Shown: piece after piece, positions 31,129-40,830 of the stretch
Layout: the number at the start of each line of letters is the position of its first letter
Numbering within the stretch: the first letter of the stretch is position 1
DNA from: an uncultured Bacteroidota bacterium
GTDB lineage: Bacteria; Bacteroidota; Bacteroidia; Bacteroidales; WCHB1-69
Direction: 5' to 3'
DNA: 56,785 nucleotides
Assembly: GCA_902774175.1 (NCBI GenBank)
Contig: CACYHG010000006.1
Location: forward strand, 1 to 56,785
The notes under the pieces: model-generated
Told to the model about the DNA's origin: nothing
Databases searched by the model: none
Seen by the model: the letters and a program-made list of their open reading frames with translations, nothing else
Translations under genes and position numbers: made by a program

Positions 31129-32460
31129 ATGATTTTTAGACGAAAACTCTATGACACAATGCTTCGCTGGAAGAACGAGCGGAAAGGGTCATGTGCCCTT
31201 CTGATCAAGGGGGCCCGTCGTGTCGGCAAATCCACCTTGGTGGAGGACTTCGCACGCCGGGAATACAAGTCCTATATCATTATTGATTTTTCAAAATCCT
31301 CCAAGCGGGTGAACGCGTTGTTTGATGACATGTTGGATTTGGATTTCTTTTTCCTGTCGTTACAGAATATTTTCAATGTTTCGCTTGTGGAGAGGGAGTC
31401 GGTCATTGTTTTCGATGAGGTTCAGTTTCTGCCACGGGCCCGTCAGGCCATCAAGCATCTGGTGAAAGACGGACGTTATGACTTTATAGAGACCGGATCG
31501 CTGGTGTCAATCCGGAAAAATGTCAAGGACATATTGATTCCCAGCGAGGAACATGGTGTTGAACTGTTACCGATGGATTTGGAGGAGTTCTATTGGGCCA
31601 CTGGCAACAAGGTTACACCGGACCAAATCCGTCAGGCGTTCGGGATGAAACGGGCGATGGGTGACGCTGTGCACCGCAGGTGGATGCGGGATCTCAGGCT
31701 GTATATGCTGGTTGGCGGTATGCCACAAGCGGTTGATGCCTATCTCAAGTATAATGATTTGAGCAAGGTGGATGAAGTCAAGAGGGAAATTCTTGAACTT
31801 TATGCAAATGACTTTGCACATATTGACAGTTCCGGGAATGCCGCAAAGATATTTGCCGCAATCCCCAGCCAATTGAACAGTAACGCCAACCGCTTCCAGA
31901 TAGGAGGTGTTCTTGACGGACAGACATCCGACCGGATGGCGGAGACCATCGCTGAAATGGAGGAGAGTCATGTGGTGACCATGGCATATCATGTCAATGA
32001 TCCGGGAGTTGGGATGGGGATGTTCAAAGATTTCCGGCGATACAAGATGTTTATGGCTGATACCGGACTTTTTGTGACACAGGCCTTCTGGAACAAAACT
32101 TATACCGATAACATCATATATCAGAAACTTCTGGGTGACAAATTGGCGGCGAATATGGGATATGTGTATGAAAATCTGGTGGCACAAATGCTACGTGCGG
32201 CAGGCAACAAGCTGTATTACTATACCTTTCCGACAGGTAACGGGAATAAAAACTATGAGGTGGATTTTCTGCTTTCACGTGGCAACAAAATTGTGCCAAT
32301 CGAAGTGAAGTCATCAGGTTACCGGACCCATCGCTCTTTGGATGTTTTCTGTGAGAAGTTCCCTTCGCGTGTGGGCGAGCGTATCCTGCTTTATACCAAA
32401 GATTACCGTACAGATGGCATGACCACCTGTCTGCCAGTTTATTTCACCCCGTTTCTCTAA
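31129..32460 (+). CDS. AAA_14/DUF4143 family ATPase
   Basis: This 443-residue protein has an AAA_14 ATPase domain: Walker A LLIKGARRVGKST (about 23-35), Walker B VIVFDEVQFLPRARQAIKHL (about 92-111) and a sensor-like ETGSL. A C-terminal DUF4143 domain with a PD-(D/E)XK-like end follows (NYEVDFLLSRGNKIVPIEVK, about 373-392, containing D and ExK). Members are abundant in Bacteroidetes and their biological role is unclear. The gene is monocistronic with a strong promoter. No signs of truncation. Confidence 0.88.
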   Translation: MIFRRKLYDTMLRWKNERKGSCALLIKGARRVGKSTLVEDFARREYKSYIIIDFSKSSKRVNALFDDMLDLDFFFLSLQNIFNVSLVERESVIVFDEVQFLPRARQAIKHLVKDGRYDFIETGSLVSIRKNVKDILIPSEEHGVELLPMDLEEFYWATGNKVTPDQIRQAFGMKRAMGDAVHRRWMRDLRLYMLVGGMPQAVDAYLKYNDLSKVDEVKREILELYANDFAHIDSSGNAAKIFAAIPSQLNSNANRFQIGGVLDGQTSDRMAETIAEMEESHVVTMAYHVNDPGVGMGMFKDFRRYKMFMADTGLFVTQAFWNKTYTDNIIYQKLLGDKLAANMGYVYENLVAQMLRAAGNKLYYYTFPTGNGNKNYEVDFLLSRGNKIVPIEVKSSGYRTHRSLDVFCEKFPSRVGERILLYTKDYRTDGMTTCLPVYFTPFL

Positions 32461-32640
32461 ATTTTTCCGGATTTCAATTTCTTATACCTACGAACTGCTG
32501 AATGACATTCCCACCCAAAGTTACGCTGGACAGGTTTCCCAAAGAAAAGCGGGTGGGGCGAAATTTTTTTCACCTGTGTAAAAATCGCATTGGATTTTTA
32601 TGGAAATTTGCAGTTTGATTTTTCAAATGTACGGAAGGCA

Positions 32641-35600
32641 ATGCGGTACAAGTCGGAGAAAAGCGTTTTTACCATTCTGGTGATGGGGCTCTGCCTGTTT
32701 TTGGGCTGGTTCCGGCTGCCGGCGCAAAGCCTTTACACGGTGACGGAATCCTTTGACGGTCATTGCTCCTATTCGCTTACACCACAGTCGTTATGGGACA
32801 CCTGTTCCGGATTCCGCACAAGCGCACCATATTCCTTCCGGAGCCCGTTGCCGCAACAGTCGGGGGACTCCTCCATGCTGATTTCTCCGGTATATGATTT
32901 TTCCGCCTATGGTGAGGTTTATCTGCTTTTTGACCATATATGCAAAGTGGCAAGGACGGATATCGCCTGCATAGAGATACGTGAGGATGTTCTGGGCGCT
33001 GTCTGGCACAAGATACCTGCTGACTGTTACAAAAGTGTCTCCGCCGGTTACCGTCAGCAGCAGTTCAGTGACGCCAGTTATTCCGAATGGCTTTCTGACA
33101 GTGTGTCAGCGGTTCCGACCGATGAATGGTGGAAAACCGAATGTTTTGACCTCTCCACTGAGGCTGCATTTACGAAAATTCAGTTGCGTTTCAAACTGAA
33201 AAAGGGGACAGATGCGTCCGGCCAGTTCGCATTCGGCTGGCTGCTGGAAAATATACGGCTGTATGCGGGCGACAAGGATGTCCTGCCGTCCTACCTGAAC
33301 CTGACAGATAGGGTTTATGCGGGAACAGTCTCAAGTGTCGGGCCGTTCCGCATCCGCTTTCGGGTGGATGGCAGCCGCCCTGTCCGTCTTTCCGCCCGTT
33401 ATACAATTGCAAGCAAGCCTTCTGTTGCGAAAATAGTTCAGACCGGCACCGCCACCTATGCGTTTGAAATTCCTGCCACGCCGTATGGCAACAGTTTCAC
33501 CTATGCCGTTGAGGTTAGCGATTCCGTCGGAAACAGCGACTCGATCATCCGGCACTTCCGCAATCCGTTTCCGCGGGACGGGCGCGACAGCGATGCTGCA
33601 TGTGTCGTCCGGGTGGTCTCCCCTTCGGCGCATGTTGTCAGGGCTGGTGACCTGGTGCCTGTCCGTGTGGTTTTTCGTAATAGCGGCATACATACTTTGT
33701 CCTCCTTGAAAATATGCTGGTCGTATGCCGGGACGGGCGGCACGTTCCTATGGCAGGGTTCACTGCCTGCCGACTTTTGCTCCGACACGCTTTCCGTGGG
33801 CACGCTTCCGGCTGTTACAGAGAGTGACACGTTAAAAATCTGGACAGAATTCCCAAACGGACGCTTTGCTTTATCCGATACGTTGTATTTTCCGTTGGAA
33901 ATATGTTCGGACATGCTGCATGGCACTTATACTGTAGGTCCGGATGGGGATTTCACCGACATTCAGGATGCGTTGGCGGCGTTGCGGCGTTGCGGGCTTT
34001 CCGGCACCACGGAGCTTTTGCTTGATAGCGGCTGCCATGCGGTCTGGCTCCCTTTGGATTCGTTCGGGAGGGTTCATGCTTCGGACAGTCTGGTGATCGC
34101 TTCCAGAAATGGGGATGCGTCGGAGGTGACACTGACCGCCGATACCCTGCATGATGCCATTGTCCGGTTGGAACGGTGCCACAACGTCTTTTTCCGGAAC
34201 CTGACATTTCTGTTGGACAGCGGGCAGAGCAATGCCGGCAGTGCGCTGATGCTGGCGGACAGCTGCCATCACATCGGGGTGGAGGGCTGCCGGTTCCTTT
34301 TATGCCATCCGGATGCGCAGGGCATCACCGCTTCCGGACGCACCGGCTGCCATCATCTGCTGTTTGCGGGCAACCGGATGGAAGGCGGCCACATCGGGCT
34401 GAATGTGTCGGGCAACCGGTTGCGGGATTACCATCATCTCAGCATAACAGACAATCACTTTTACGGACAAAGCGCATACGGTATCTCCTTGATGGCGGCC
34501 GATTTCACAAGAATAGACGGCAACCGGTTCCATTCCCCGACGATACCGCGGAACGCCAACCGGCAGTATACCGGCATCAGCCTGTATGGCTGCAACGGCG
34601 AGCGGATGGAGGGAAACCGTTTCCGCCTGCGCACCGGCAAATGTGCCGTCAGCCTTACCGCCGTGCAGCCGGACAGTGTCGGCTTTATGGTAATCTGCAA
34701 CAACGAAATTCATTTTGATGCCATACAAAACCAGTCGTCATGCATACGTGCGGGCGCATCATGCCGTCTGCTGCGTGTCACACACAATTCCTTGCTGCTT
34801 GCCGGAACCGGATATGGAAACAGTTGTGTGACGCTATTCGGCCGTTGCGACTCCATTTTCTGGTCAGACAACCTTTTTGTCCATATCGGGAAGGGCGGCG
34901 GCAGCTGTGTTTGGGATTTTTCATCATTGCTGTCAGCCGACAGGTCAGGCCATTTTTGGGAAGGTAACCATTATTACGTCCCTTTTGGCGGATATTTGCA
35001 GACGGATCATCTGCTCACGCAGTTGGATGAATGGCGGCAATGGTGCCGTCAGGATATTTCCGCCACAGAGGGTGAGGTGCAGTTCCTTGACACGGCCGTC
35101 GGGCTGGAGCCATGTACAGCCGATCCGGTCTGCCTGCACAGTACGGAGGTGGCCTCCGACATCAACGGTCGCATGCGATCAGTGCCGCTGACCACCAAAG
35201 GGGCCTATCACAAGATCGGGGCACAAATAACAGATGCCTTTCCTATGCCTGTTCTTCTGCCGGAGGCGGCAGTTGCAGGCGGAGATTCCGTGCCGTTGCG
35301 CGTGGTGGTTGGCAATGCTGGAGCCGTATCGCTGAAGGAGGTTGGTATAGGGCTGCTTTGGAACGGTGTTTACAGCTCCTACCGGCTGCAGTTGCAATCT
35401 CTTTCGTCTGGAGATACATCTGAAAGTGTGCCATTGGCGTATCTGCATCCACGCGTTGGAACCAATGTTTTGAAAATATGGACATTCCTCCCTAACGGAA
35501 CTGCGGATGACAATCCGTTTAACGATACTGTGACGACCTGTTGTTACGGATGTGACAGCGCCTTGTCCGGTGATTACACTGTTGGCGGGCCGCAGTCCGA

Positions 35601-38600
35601 TTTCCCCGATCTGGCCTCCGCCTGGGATGCCTTGCTCCATTGTGGCGTTTCTGCGCCAGTGCGGTTGCAGTTGCAGTCTGGCAGGTATGCGGTCCGGTTT
35701 GCGTTGCGGGACAGTGTGCCCGGTAGTGATTCCATTAATAATATTACCTTAACATCGGTCGCGCATAATTTGGACAGCGTTCTGCTTTATCGCGACAGCG
35801 TTTTGGAAGGGCAGCGGGCCGCTGTTTCGCTTGCAGGAGCCTCACATATTATTCTGGAACAGCTGACCATTGCCGGAAGTGATGCTGCAAAACCGGTCTA
35901 TTCCATTGCAGTTGAACTGCTTGACGGATGTTCGGACATCTGTATCCGTAATTGCCGCCTGTTGGCAAAGGCTGCGGCGACCGTCTCGGCGGTGTGTTGC
36001 GGGCTATATGCCGCCGATGTTGATGGCAGTCAGTTAAAATTGTATGACAACCGTCTGGAGGGTGGAATGTACGGGATTTACCTCCAGGGATCCGCACCTA
36101 CAGCCGGATGGCGCGGTGTGGATATACGCGATAACCTCTTTTCGGCGCATTCCGAAAACAGCGTCTTTTTGAGTCATCTGCAGTTTGACGCGCTGTCAGG
36201 GAACAGGGCGGCCAATTTCCAGTTGCAGTCTGTCACGGGGAACGAAATTCAGGCCAACCGGCTCCATGCTGAGGGGAAGGAGGGCTGCCTCCAGTTATAT
36301 GAGGCGGGCCCTTCATCGATGGTCGGGAGGCTGCAGATATGCAATAACGAGCTCATTTCCAGTTCAGACTTGCCGCATACCGGTATGGAAATCGGCAAAT
36401 ACTGCCACGATTTGTCGTGTTGCCACAACAGTGTCTCCATGATTGGGCGTGGCAAGGGGCGCTGCCTCTCCCTGCAGGAGGATGCGACGGTCTGGAACAT
36501 CTTTTTCCGGCAGAACCTGTTCTGTCAGGGGAGCGGTTCGGACACAACCTCCATTGCCTGGAGTAATTTGCGCTCCCCCTCCGCATACCAGTTTGAAAAC
36601 AACCGCTACGGTCGGATTCCTTTCATGGATTCATCGGCCTGTCTGCAATTGAAAAATTGGAACGGTTTCGCCTGCTTACGCATGCCGGAGGTGTCAAACG
36701 ACATCTTTTTCCAGCCGCGTCCTGCCCTGACCGCCCTGGGCGCATATCCTCCTTTATCCCATGATACCGATGCCTGCCTGATAAAATGGGTCTCCCCATC
36801 GGAACCTGCACAGGCCGGCCAACAGGTGCCTTTGCGGGTGCTGATGGGCAATGCCGGAGATTCCGTCCTTCATCATGTGGAGGTTGGTTGGGCTGCAGAC
36901 GGTATCTTCCAGTCCTCCACGCATTGGCACGGTCTTTTGGCCAAAGGTGACACAGTGACGGTCGGATTGGGGTCGTTCGCCCCTTCGCACAGTACCGCTC
37001 TCACCGCTTTTGTCCGGCAGGCTGAAGGTGTGGCCGACAACAATTCCGGCAACGACACTTTGTCCTGCCGTCTGCATATCTGCGATTCCGCCTTAGGCGG
37101 CACCTACCGCATAGGAGACGATTTCGCCACGTTGGAGGAGGCCTTGGAGGTGTTGTACCAGTGCGGTGTCCGGAAAAGCGTCCGGCTGCTGCTGCCTGCG
37201 GGCCGTTATACCGGCTCCTGGAAAGTGGGACGCCGTATTGCCGGAAGCAGTGCCGGACACCCAATCTGCATTGCGGCAGATTCATTGGGAGATGTTGTTC
37301 TGGCTCTTCCGGACAATCCGCAGCAGGGGGAGGCTGTTTTCCAATTCAGCCATACGGCGCATTGGCGTTTCGAACGGCTCTGTTTTGAGATACCCTCCCT
37401 GCAGACGGAGGCTGCCGGCATCCGCCTGCTGTATGATTGCGAGGATATGACGGTGGATTCCTGCTGTTTCCAGATGCAGGAACACAGTCTGGCCGCGTTG
37501 GTCCAGACAACGGACTGGGGCGTATGCGGTCTCCGCTTCACCGGCAACCAGGTGACAGGCGGGCAGAGCGGCTTGCGTTTAACCGCCTCTTCCGCCCATC
37601 CGGACAGCATGCTGTATATTTGTGACAACCGGTTCACGGATATCCGTGCGTGCGGCATTTACCTCCGACAGGCGCATTTCACCTCCATTTCACGCAACCT
37701 GATCCGCCAGCAGAGCGGCAGCTCCAACGGTTTTTACGGGGTGGATGCGGAGCAGGTGCGTGGCGGGATTATGAATGCCAACCGCATAACCGCCTCCCGC
37801 GGATTTTACGGGCTATATTTGTCACAAGTTTCAGGTGACGGCAATCCGCTGCTGGTCTCGAACAACGAGATACACATGCAGGTGCTCTCCTCCAATTGCG
37901 GGATATATCTTTACAATGGGTGCAGCAATCTGAAGATCATTCACAATTCCATTCTTATGGAGGGACGTGGAATGGGGAAATGCCTTTATACCGCCTTCAG
38001 ACTATCTGACATCATATTGAAAAACAACAGTTTCGTTAATTTGTGCGGAAATGGCGGCAGCACCCAGACAGAAGTGCTCTATTTTTATCCCGGCAATGGC
38101 TTTTCGGGATGGCAGGCAGATTACAACCACTATTATTCGGCAGGACAGAATCCTTTTTATTGCGGTTCCGCAATCCCTTCGCTGGCCGGATGGCAGTCCC
38201 GCACGGGCAAGGAGCCGCACAGCCGTTTCCTACGTCCGCAGTATGCCGACAAGTCCGCTTCGCTGCAATTGGCCGATGGCGATTCCCTGAAGGCACCACT
38301 TTTGTCTGATGTGATGTCCGACATGCAGGGTCTGGAACGGACCGATCCGACCACCATGGGGGCGCATCAGGCGGTGCGGGTGGCAAACTGCGATTGGGCC
38401 CTTTGTGCGTTCGATTCATTAGATGCAGGTATGGATTGCCCGAAGGTGTTCCAGCCTTTGCGGGTGCGCATCCGTAATGAGGGTGGGGATACGCTATGTT
38501 TTTCCAATCACCCGATTGTGGTATGCCTGAAGATGGATGGGCCGTTGCAGCTGCAGCGGAGGGTGCTGGTTACAGAAGGCTGCCTGACACCCCACCATTC

Positions 38601-40158
38601 CGGCAGTTTCCTGCTGCATCCGCGTTTTTCATTCGGATTGTCCGGCACCTATCGCATGACTGCCTGGACAGAGGATCCTTCAGACACCAATCCGGAGAAC
38701 GACACCTTGCAGATGCTCTTCACGGTACGTCGTGAACCGCTCCCGTTTGCAACGGACATGACGCAGGCCGACACGCTGTTCTCTTTTTCAGTCCTGCAGG
38801 GTGGTATTGCCTGGAGGGTGGATTCCACAGCTGAAGGTTTGCCTGCGCGTTGCGGGAAAAGCAGGCTCTGCTTCCCCTCCGACGGGGTGCGGGGCGGTAT
38901 CGCCCGGGCTGCCTGTCCGGTGCTTGATCTGTCAGGACTGCGCAGGCCGACTCTCTCCCTTTGGTATGCCCGTGACGGTGGGAACAAGGCGGAGGCCGAC
39001 CAGATACGCATTCTTGTCTCGACTGATGGCGGCGTGCAATACCGCCAGACCGGTGTGTTGTACCGGTACAGGAAGGGTTCCGTACAGCCTGAGTGGGAGC
39101 GTGCCGATGTGGATTTGTCCGCCTATGCGGCTTCGTGCGTGCGGATTGTCCTGGAAGGGGTAAGCTACGGCGGAGGCAACCAATATGTTGACAGCATTTG
39201 CCTTTCGGGGACGCCGCTGCTGCAATTGGAATGCGCTCCGTTGCCAACTTCAGTGACTGAATGCCAGACCGGTTTTCATGATTTGTCGTTGGTGTTGTCC
39301 AACTGCGGGGCGCAGAAGGTGGAGGTTGCGCAGTGCTGCCTGCATTGTTCGTTCAAGTCACCGTTCCCCGCAGTATATCAGGTGCGGCAGGCCTTGAAGC
39401 TTCCGCCTTACGGGAGTGACACCATTGTGCTGGACACTGCCTTTGCGTGGGAGCCTGGATATATTTACCAGTTTGAGGCGACGCTGGCTGCGGACACCTT
39501 ACCATTAGCCGACACATTGCGCCAGACGGTATCCACCATGACGGGTGTGCGGCTGCAGCAGTTGCGGGTGCCGGATTGCGCAGCTCCCTCCGAGGTGATT
39601 TTCCCGACGGTGGTTGTGCAGAATACCGGAAATTTGGCGATTTATGGAGTTCCATTGGAAATCCTGCTGGATGACACTCCGGTCCATGCGGACACCCTGC
39701 CATTTTTGGCGGCAGGGGAGAGCATCCGTTATCTTTGTGCGTCGGGAGTGCGGCTGCCTGCCTCTGAAGATACGGTCTATACACTTGAAGTCCGTTCCCT
39801 TTTTGACTGTGACGCAGATTATTCGGATAACAGTTGCTTTGTCCGTGCTTGTCTGAGGCAGCAGTCGGACAGCACCAGTATTATTGAGCGGAGGTTTGAC
39901 GGGCAGTTCCGTATTTATCCTAACCCGACGCATGGTGACGCTTTTCTTGAAGTTTCTCTACCTGTTGCAACGGCATTGCAGGTTGAGGTGTTCAATGTTC
40001 AGGGGCAGCGGTTGTATCTGCTTTGTCCGGAAGGCAGTGCCGGAACCAACCGGATTTGTCTGCCGGCTCCCGCGATGGCTGCCGGCATCTACTTCTGTCG
40101 TGTGCGGTGCGGAAACCGGCAATGGACGGGCAAATGGGTGGTCCTGAAAGAGGAATGA
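32641..40158 (+). CDS. Giant T9SS cargo protein with three beta-helix modules
   Basis: The 2505-residue protein begins with a signal peptide (MRYKSEKSVFTILVMGLCLF). It contains three related blocks of 1.2-1.6 kb. Each has a CARDB-like domain (e.g. VPVRVVFRNSG, VPLRVVVGNAG, VPLRVLMGNAG) followed by a CDSAL.GxYxVG..xDF..l..Al..L..CG motif. A right-handed parallel beta-helix with many short N-x-F turns comes next. The blocks start near 33590, 35230 and 36760. Further CARDB-like domains lie at 38390-39890. The end (FRIYPNP ... GIYFCRVRCGNRQWTGKWVV) is a type A T9SS sorting domain, so the protein should be exported and attached to the surface. A 5' extension to 32590 is possible but lacks signal features. 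Confidence 0.85.
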   Translation: MRYKSEKSVFTILVMGLCLFLGWFRLPAQSLYTVTESFDGHCSYSLTPQSLWDTCSGFRTSAPYSFRSPLPQQSGDSSMLISPVYDFSAYGEVYLLFDHICKVARTDIACIEIREDVLGAVWHKIPADCYKSVSAGYRQQQFSDASYSEWLSDSVSAVPTDEWWKTECFDLSTEAAFTKIQLRFKLKKGTDASGQFAFGWLLENIRLYAGDKDVLPSYLNLTDRVYAGTVSSVGPFRIRFRVDGSRPVRLSARYTIASKPSVAKIVQTGTATYAFEIPATPYGNSFTYAVEVSDSVGNSDSIIRHFRNPFPRDGRDSDAACVVRVVSPSAHVVRAGDLVPVRVVFRNSGIHTLSSLKICWSYAGTGGTFLWQGSLPADFCSDTLSVGTLPAVTESDTLKIWTEFPNGRFALSDTLYFPLEICSDMLHGTYTVGPDGDFTDIQDALAALRRCGLSGTTELLLDSGCHAVWLPLDSFGRVHASDSLVIASRNGDASEVTLTADTLHDAIVRLERCHNVFFRNLTFLLDSGQSNAGSALMLADSCHHIGVEGCRFLLCHPDAQGITASGRTGCHHLLFAGNRMEGGHIGLNVSGNRLRDYHHLSITDNHFYGQSAYGISLMAADFTRIDGNRFHSPTIPRNANRQYTGISLYGCNGERMEGNRFRLRTGKCAVSLTAVQPDSVGFMVICNNEIHFDAIQNQSSCIRAGASCRLLRVTHNSLLLAGTGYGNSCVTLFGRCDSIFWSDNLFVHIGKGGGSCVWDFSSLLSADRSGHFWEGNHYYVPFGGYLQTDHLLTQLDEWRQWCRQDISATEGEVQFLDTAVGLEPCTADPVCLHSTEVASDINGRMRSVPLTTKGAYHKIGAQITDAFPMPVLLPEAAVAGGDSVPLRVVVGNAGAVSLKEVGIGLLWNGVYSSYRLQLQSLSSGDTSESVPLAYLHPRVGTNVLKIWTFLPNGTADDNPFNDTVTTCCYGCDSALSGDYTVGGPQSDFPDLASAWDALLHCGVSAPVRLQLQSGRYAVRFALRDSVPGSDSINNITLTSVAHNLDSVLLYRDSVLEGQRAAVSLAGASHIILEQLTIAGSDAAKPVYSIAVELLDGCSDICIRNCRLLAKAAATVSAVCCGLYAADVDGSQLKLYDNRLEGGMYGIYLQGSAPTAGWRGVDIRDNLFSAHSENSVFLSHLQFDALSGNRAANFQLQSVTGNEIQANRLHAEGKEGCLQLYEAGPSSMVGRLQICNNELISSSDLPHTGMEIGKYCHDLSCCHNSVSMIGRGKGRCLSLQEDATVWNIFFRQNLFCQGSGSDTTSIAWSNLRSPSAYQFENNRYGRIPFMDSSACLQLKNWNGFACLRMPEVSNDIFFQPRPALTALGAYPPLSHDTDACLIKWVSPSEPAQAGQQVPLRVLMGNAGDSVLHHVEVGWAADGIFQSSTHWHGLLAKGDTVTVGLGSFAPSHSTALTAFVRQAEGVADNNSGNDTLSCRLHICDSALGGTYRIGDDFATLEEALEVLYQCGVRKSVRLLLPAGRYTGSWKVGRRIAGSSAGHPICIAADSLGDVVLALPDNPQQGEAVFQFSHTAHWRFERLCFEIPSLQTEAAGIRLLYDCEDMTVDSCCFQMQEHSLAALVQTTDWGVCGLRFTGNQVTGGQSGLRLTASSAHPDSMLYICDNRFTDIRACGIYLRQAHFTSISRNLIRQQSGSSNGFYGVDAEQVRGGIMNANRITASRGFYGLYLSQVSGDGNPLLVSNNEIHMQVLSSNCGIYLYNGCSNLKIIHNSILMEGRGMGKCLYTAFRLSDIILKNNSFVNLCGNGGSTQTEVLYFYPGNGFSGWQADYNHYYSAGQNPFYCGSAIPSLAGWQSRTGKEPHSRFLRPQYADKSASLQLADGDSLKAPLLSDVMSDMQGLERTDPTTMGAHQAVRVANCDWALCAFDSLDAGMDCPKVFQPLRVRIRNEGGDTLCFSNHPIVVCLKMDGPLQLQRRVLVTEGCLTPHHSGSFLLHPRFSFGLSGTYRMTAWTEDPSDTNPENDTLQMLFTVRREPLPFATDMTQADTLFSFSVLQGGIAWRVDSTAEGLPARCGKSRLCFPSDGVRGGIARAACPVLDLSGLRRPTLSLWYARDGGNKAEADQIRILVSTDGGVQYRQTGVLYRYRKGSVQPEWERADVDLSAYAASCVRIVLEGVSYGGGNQYVDSICLSGTPLLQLECAPLPTSVTECQTGFHDLSLVLSNCGAQKVEVAQCCLHCSFKSPFPAVYQVRQALKLPPYGSDTIVLDTAFAWEPGYIYQFEATLAADTLPLADTLRQTVSTMTGVRLQQLRVPDCAAPSEVIFPTVVVQNTGNLAIYGVPLEILLDDTPVHADTLPFLAAGESIRYLCASGVRLPASEDTVYTLEVRSLFDCDADYSDNSCFVRACLRQQSDSTSIIERRFDGQFRIYPNPTHGDAFLEVSLPVATALQVEVFNVQGQRLYLLCPEGSAGTNRICLPAPAMAAGIYFCRVRCGNRQWTGKWVVLKEE

Positions 40159-40183
40159 TATTAACAGTTATTTTTACAGATAT

Positions 40184-40825
40184 ATGGCAGACAATTATTT
40201 GGAGAACAAATACGATGAATACCGCGGGCGTGACGCCCGGAAAGTGGTTGTGAAGAGGATTGGGCAGCCGTTGGAGAACCTGCTCCGTAAGAACCGCAGT
40301 TTCCGCGGATACGCCCAGCAGCCGGAGGTGACAAGGGAGATGCTGGAGAATATTGTCAAAGTTAACACGATGCTGCCATCGGCACGGAACCAGCAGGTGC
40401 TACGGTTCCGGCTGGTGACATCCGGCGGGGAGGCGGATGCGGTGCTTCAGAACATCGCTTTGGGCGGAGCCCTTCCGGAGCTGCATCTTCCGTTTGCGGG
40501 GACGGAGCCGCACGCCTTCATTGTCGTCTGCTCCTGCGTGCCGGAAAACCGCATGGTGGACATTGATCTTGGCATTTCTGCACAGAGCATGCTGCTTAAG
40601 GCGGTTGAGATGGGCCTGAACGGAATCATAATATGTGCCTTCAACAGGGAGAATATACGGAAGGCACTCTCCCTTCCATACGACCCTCTCGCAATCATTG
40701 CCATAGGAAAGGGGGCGGAAACCATTTGTTGCGTGCCTATATCTGCTGATGAATCCCACGCCTATTATAGGCGGGATGGGGTGCACTATGTGCCCAAGGT
40801 GCGCTGGGAGGAGCTGCTGGTTTGA
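40184..40825 (+). CDS. Nitroreductase-family flavoprotein
   Basis: The 213-residue protein has the FMN-binding nitroreductase layout: RSFRGYAQQPEVTREMLENI near 39-58, PSARNQQVLRFRLV near 66-79, and DIDLGISAQSMLLKAVEMGL then NGIIICAFNRENIRKALSLP in the second half. Such enzymes reduce nitro groups, quinones or flavins with NAD(P)H; the physiological substrate cannot be read from the sequence. It follows the giant cargo gene by 25 bases and may be cotranscribed. It is convergent with pbpC. Confidence 0.88.
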   Translation: MADNYLENKYDEYRGRDARKVVVKRIGQPLENLLRKNRSFRGYAQQPEVTREMLENIVKVNTMLPSARNQQVLRFRLVTSGGEADAVLQNIALGGALPELHLPFAGTEPHAFIVVCSCVPENRMVDIDLGISAQSMLLKAVEMGLNGIIICAFNRENIRKALSLPYDPLAIIAIGKGAETICCVPISADESHAYYRRDGVHYVPKVRWEELLV

Positions 40826-40830
40826 GGATG

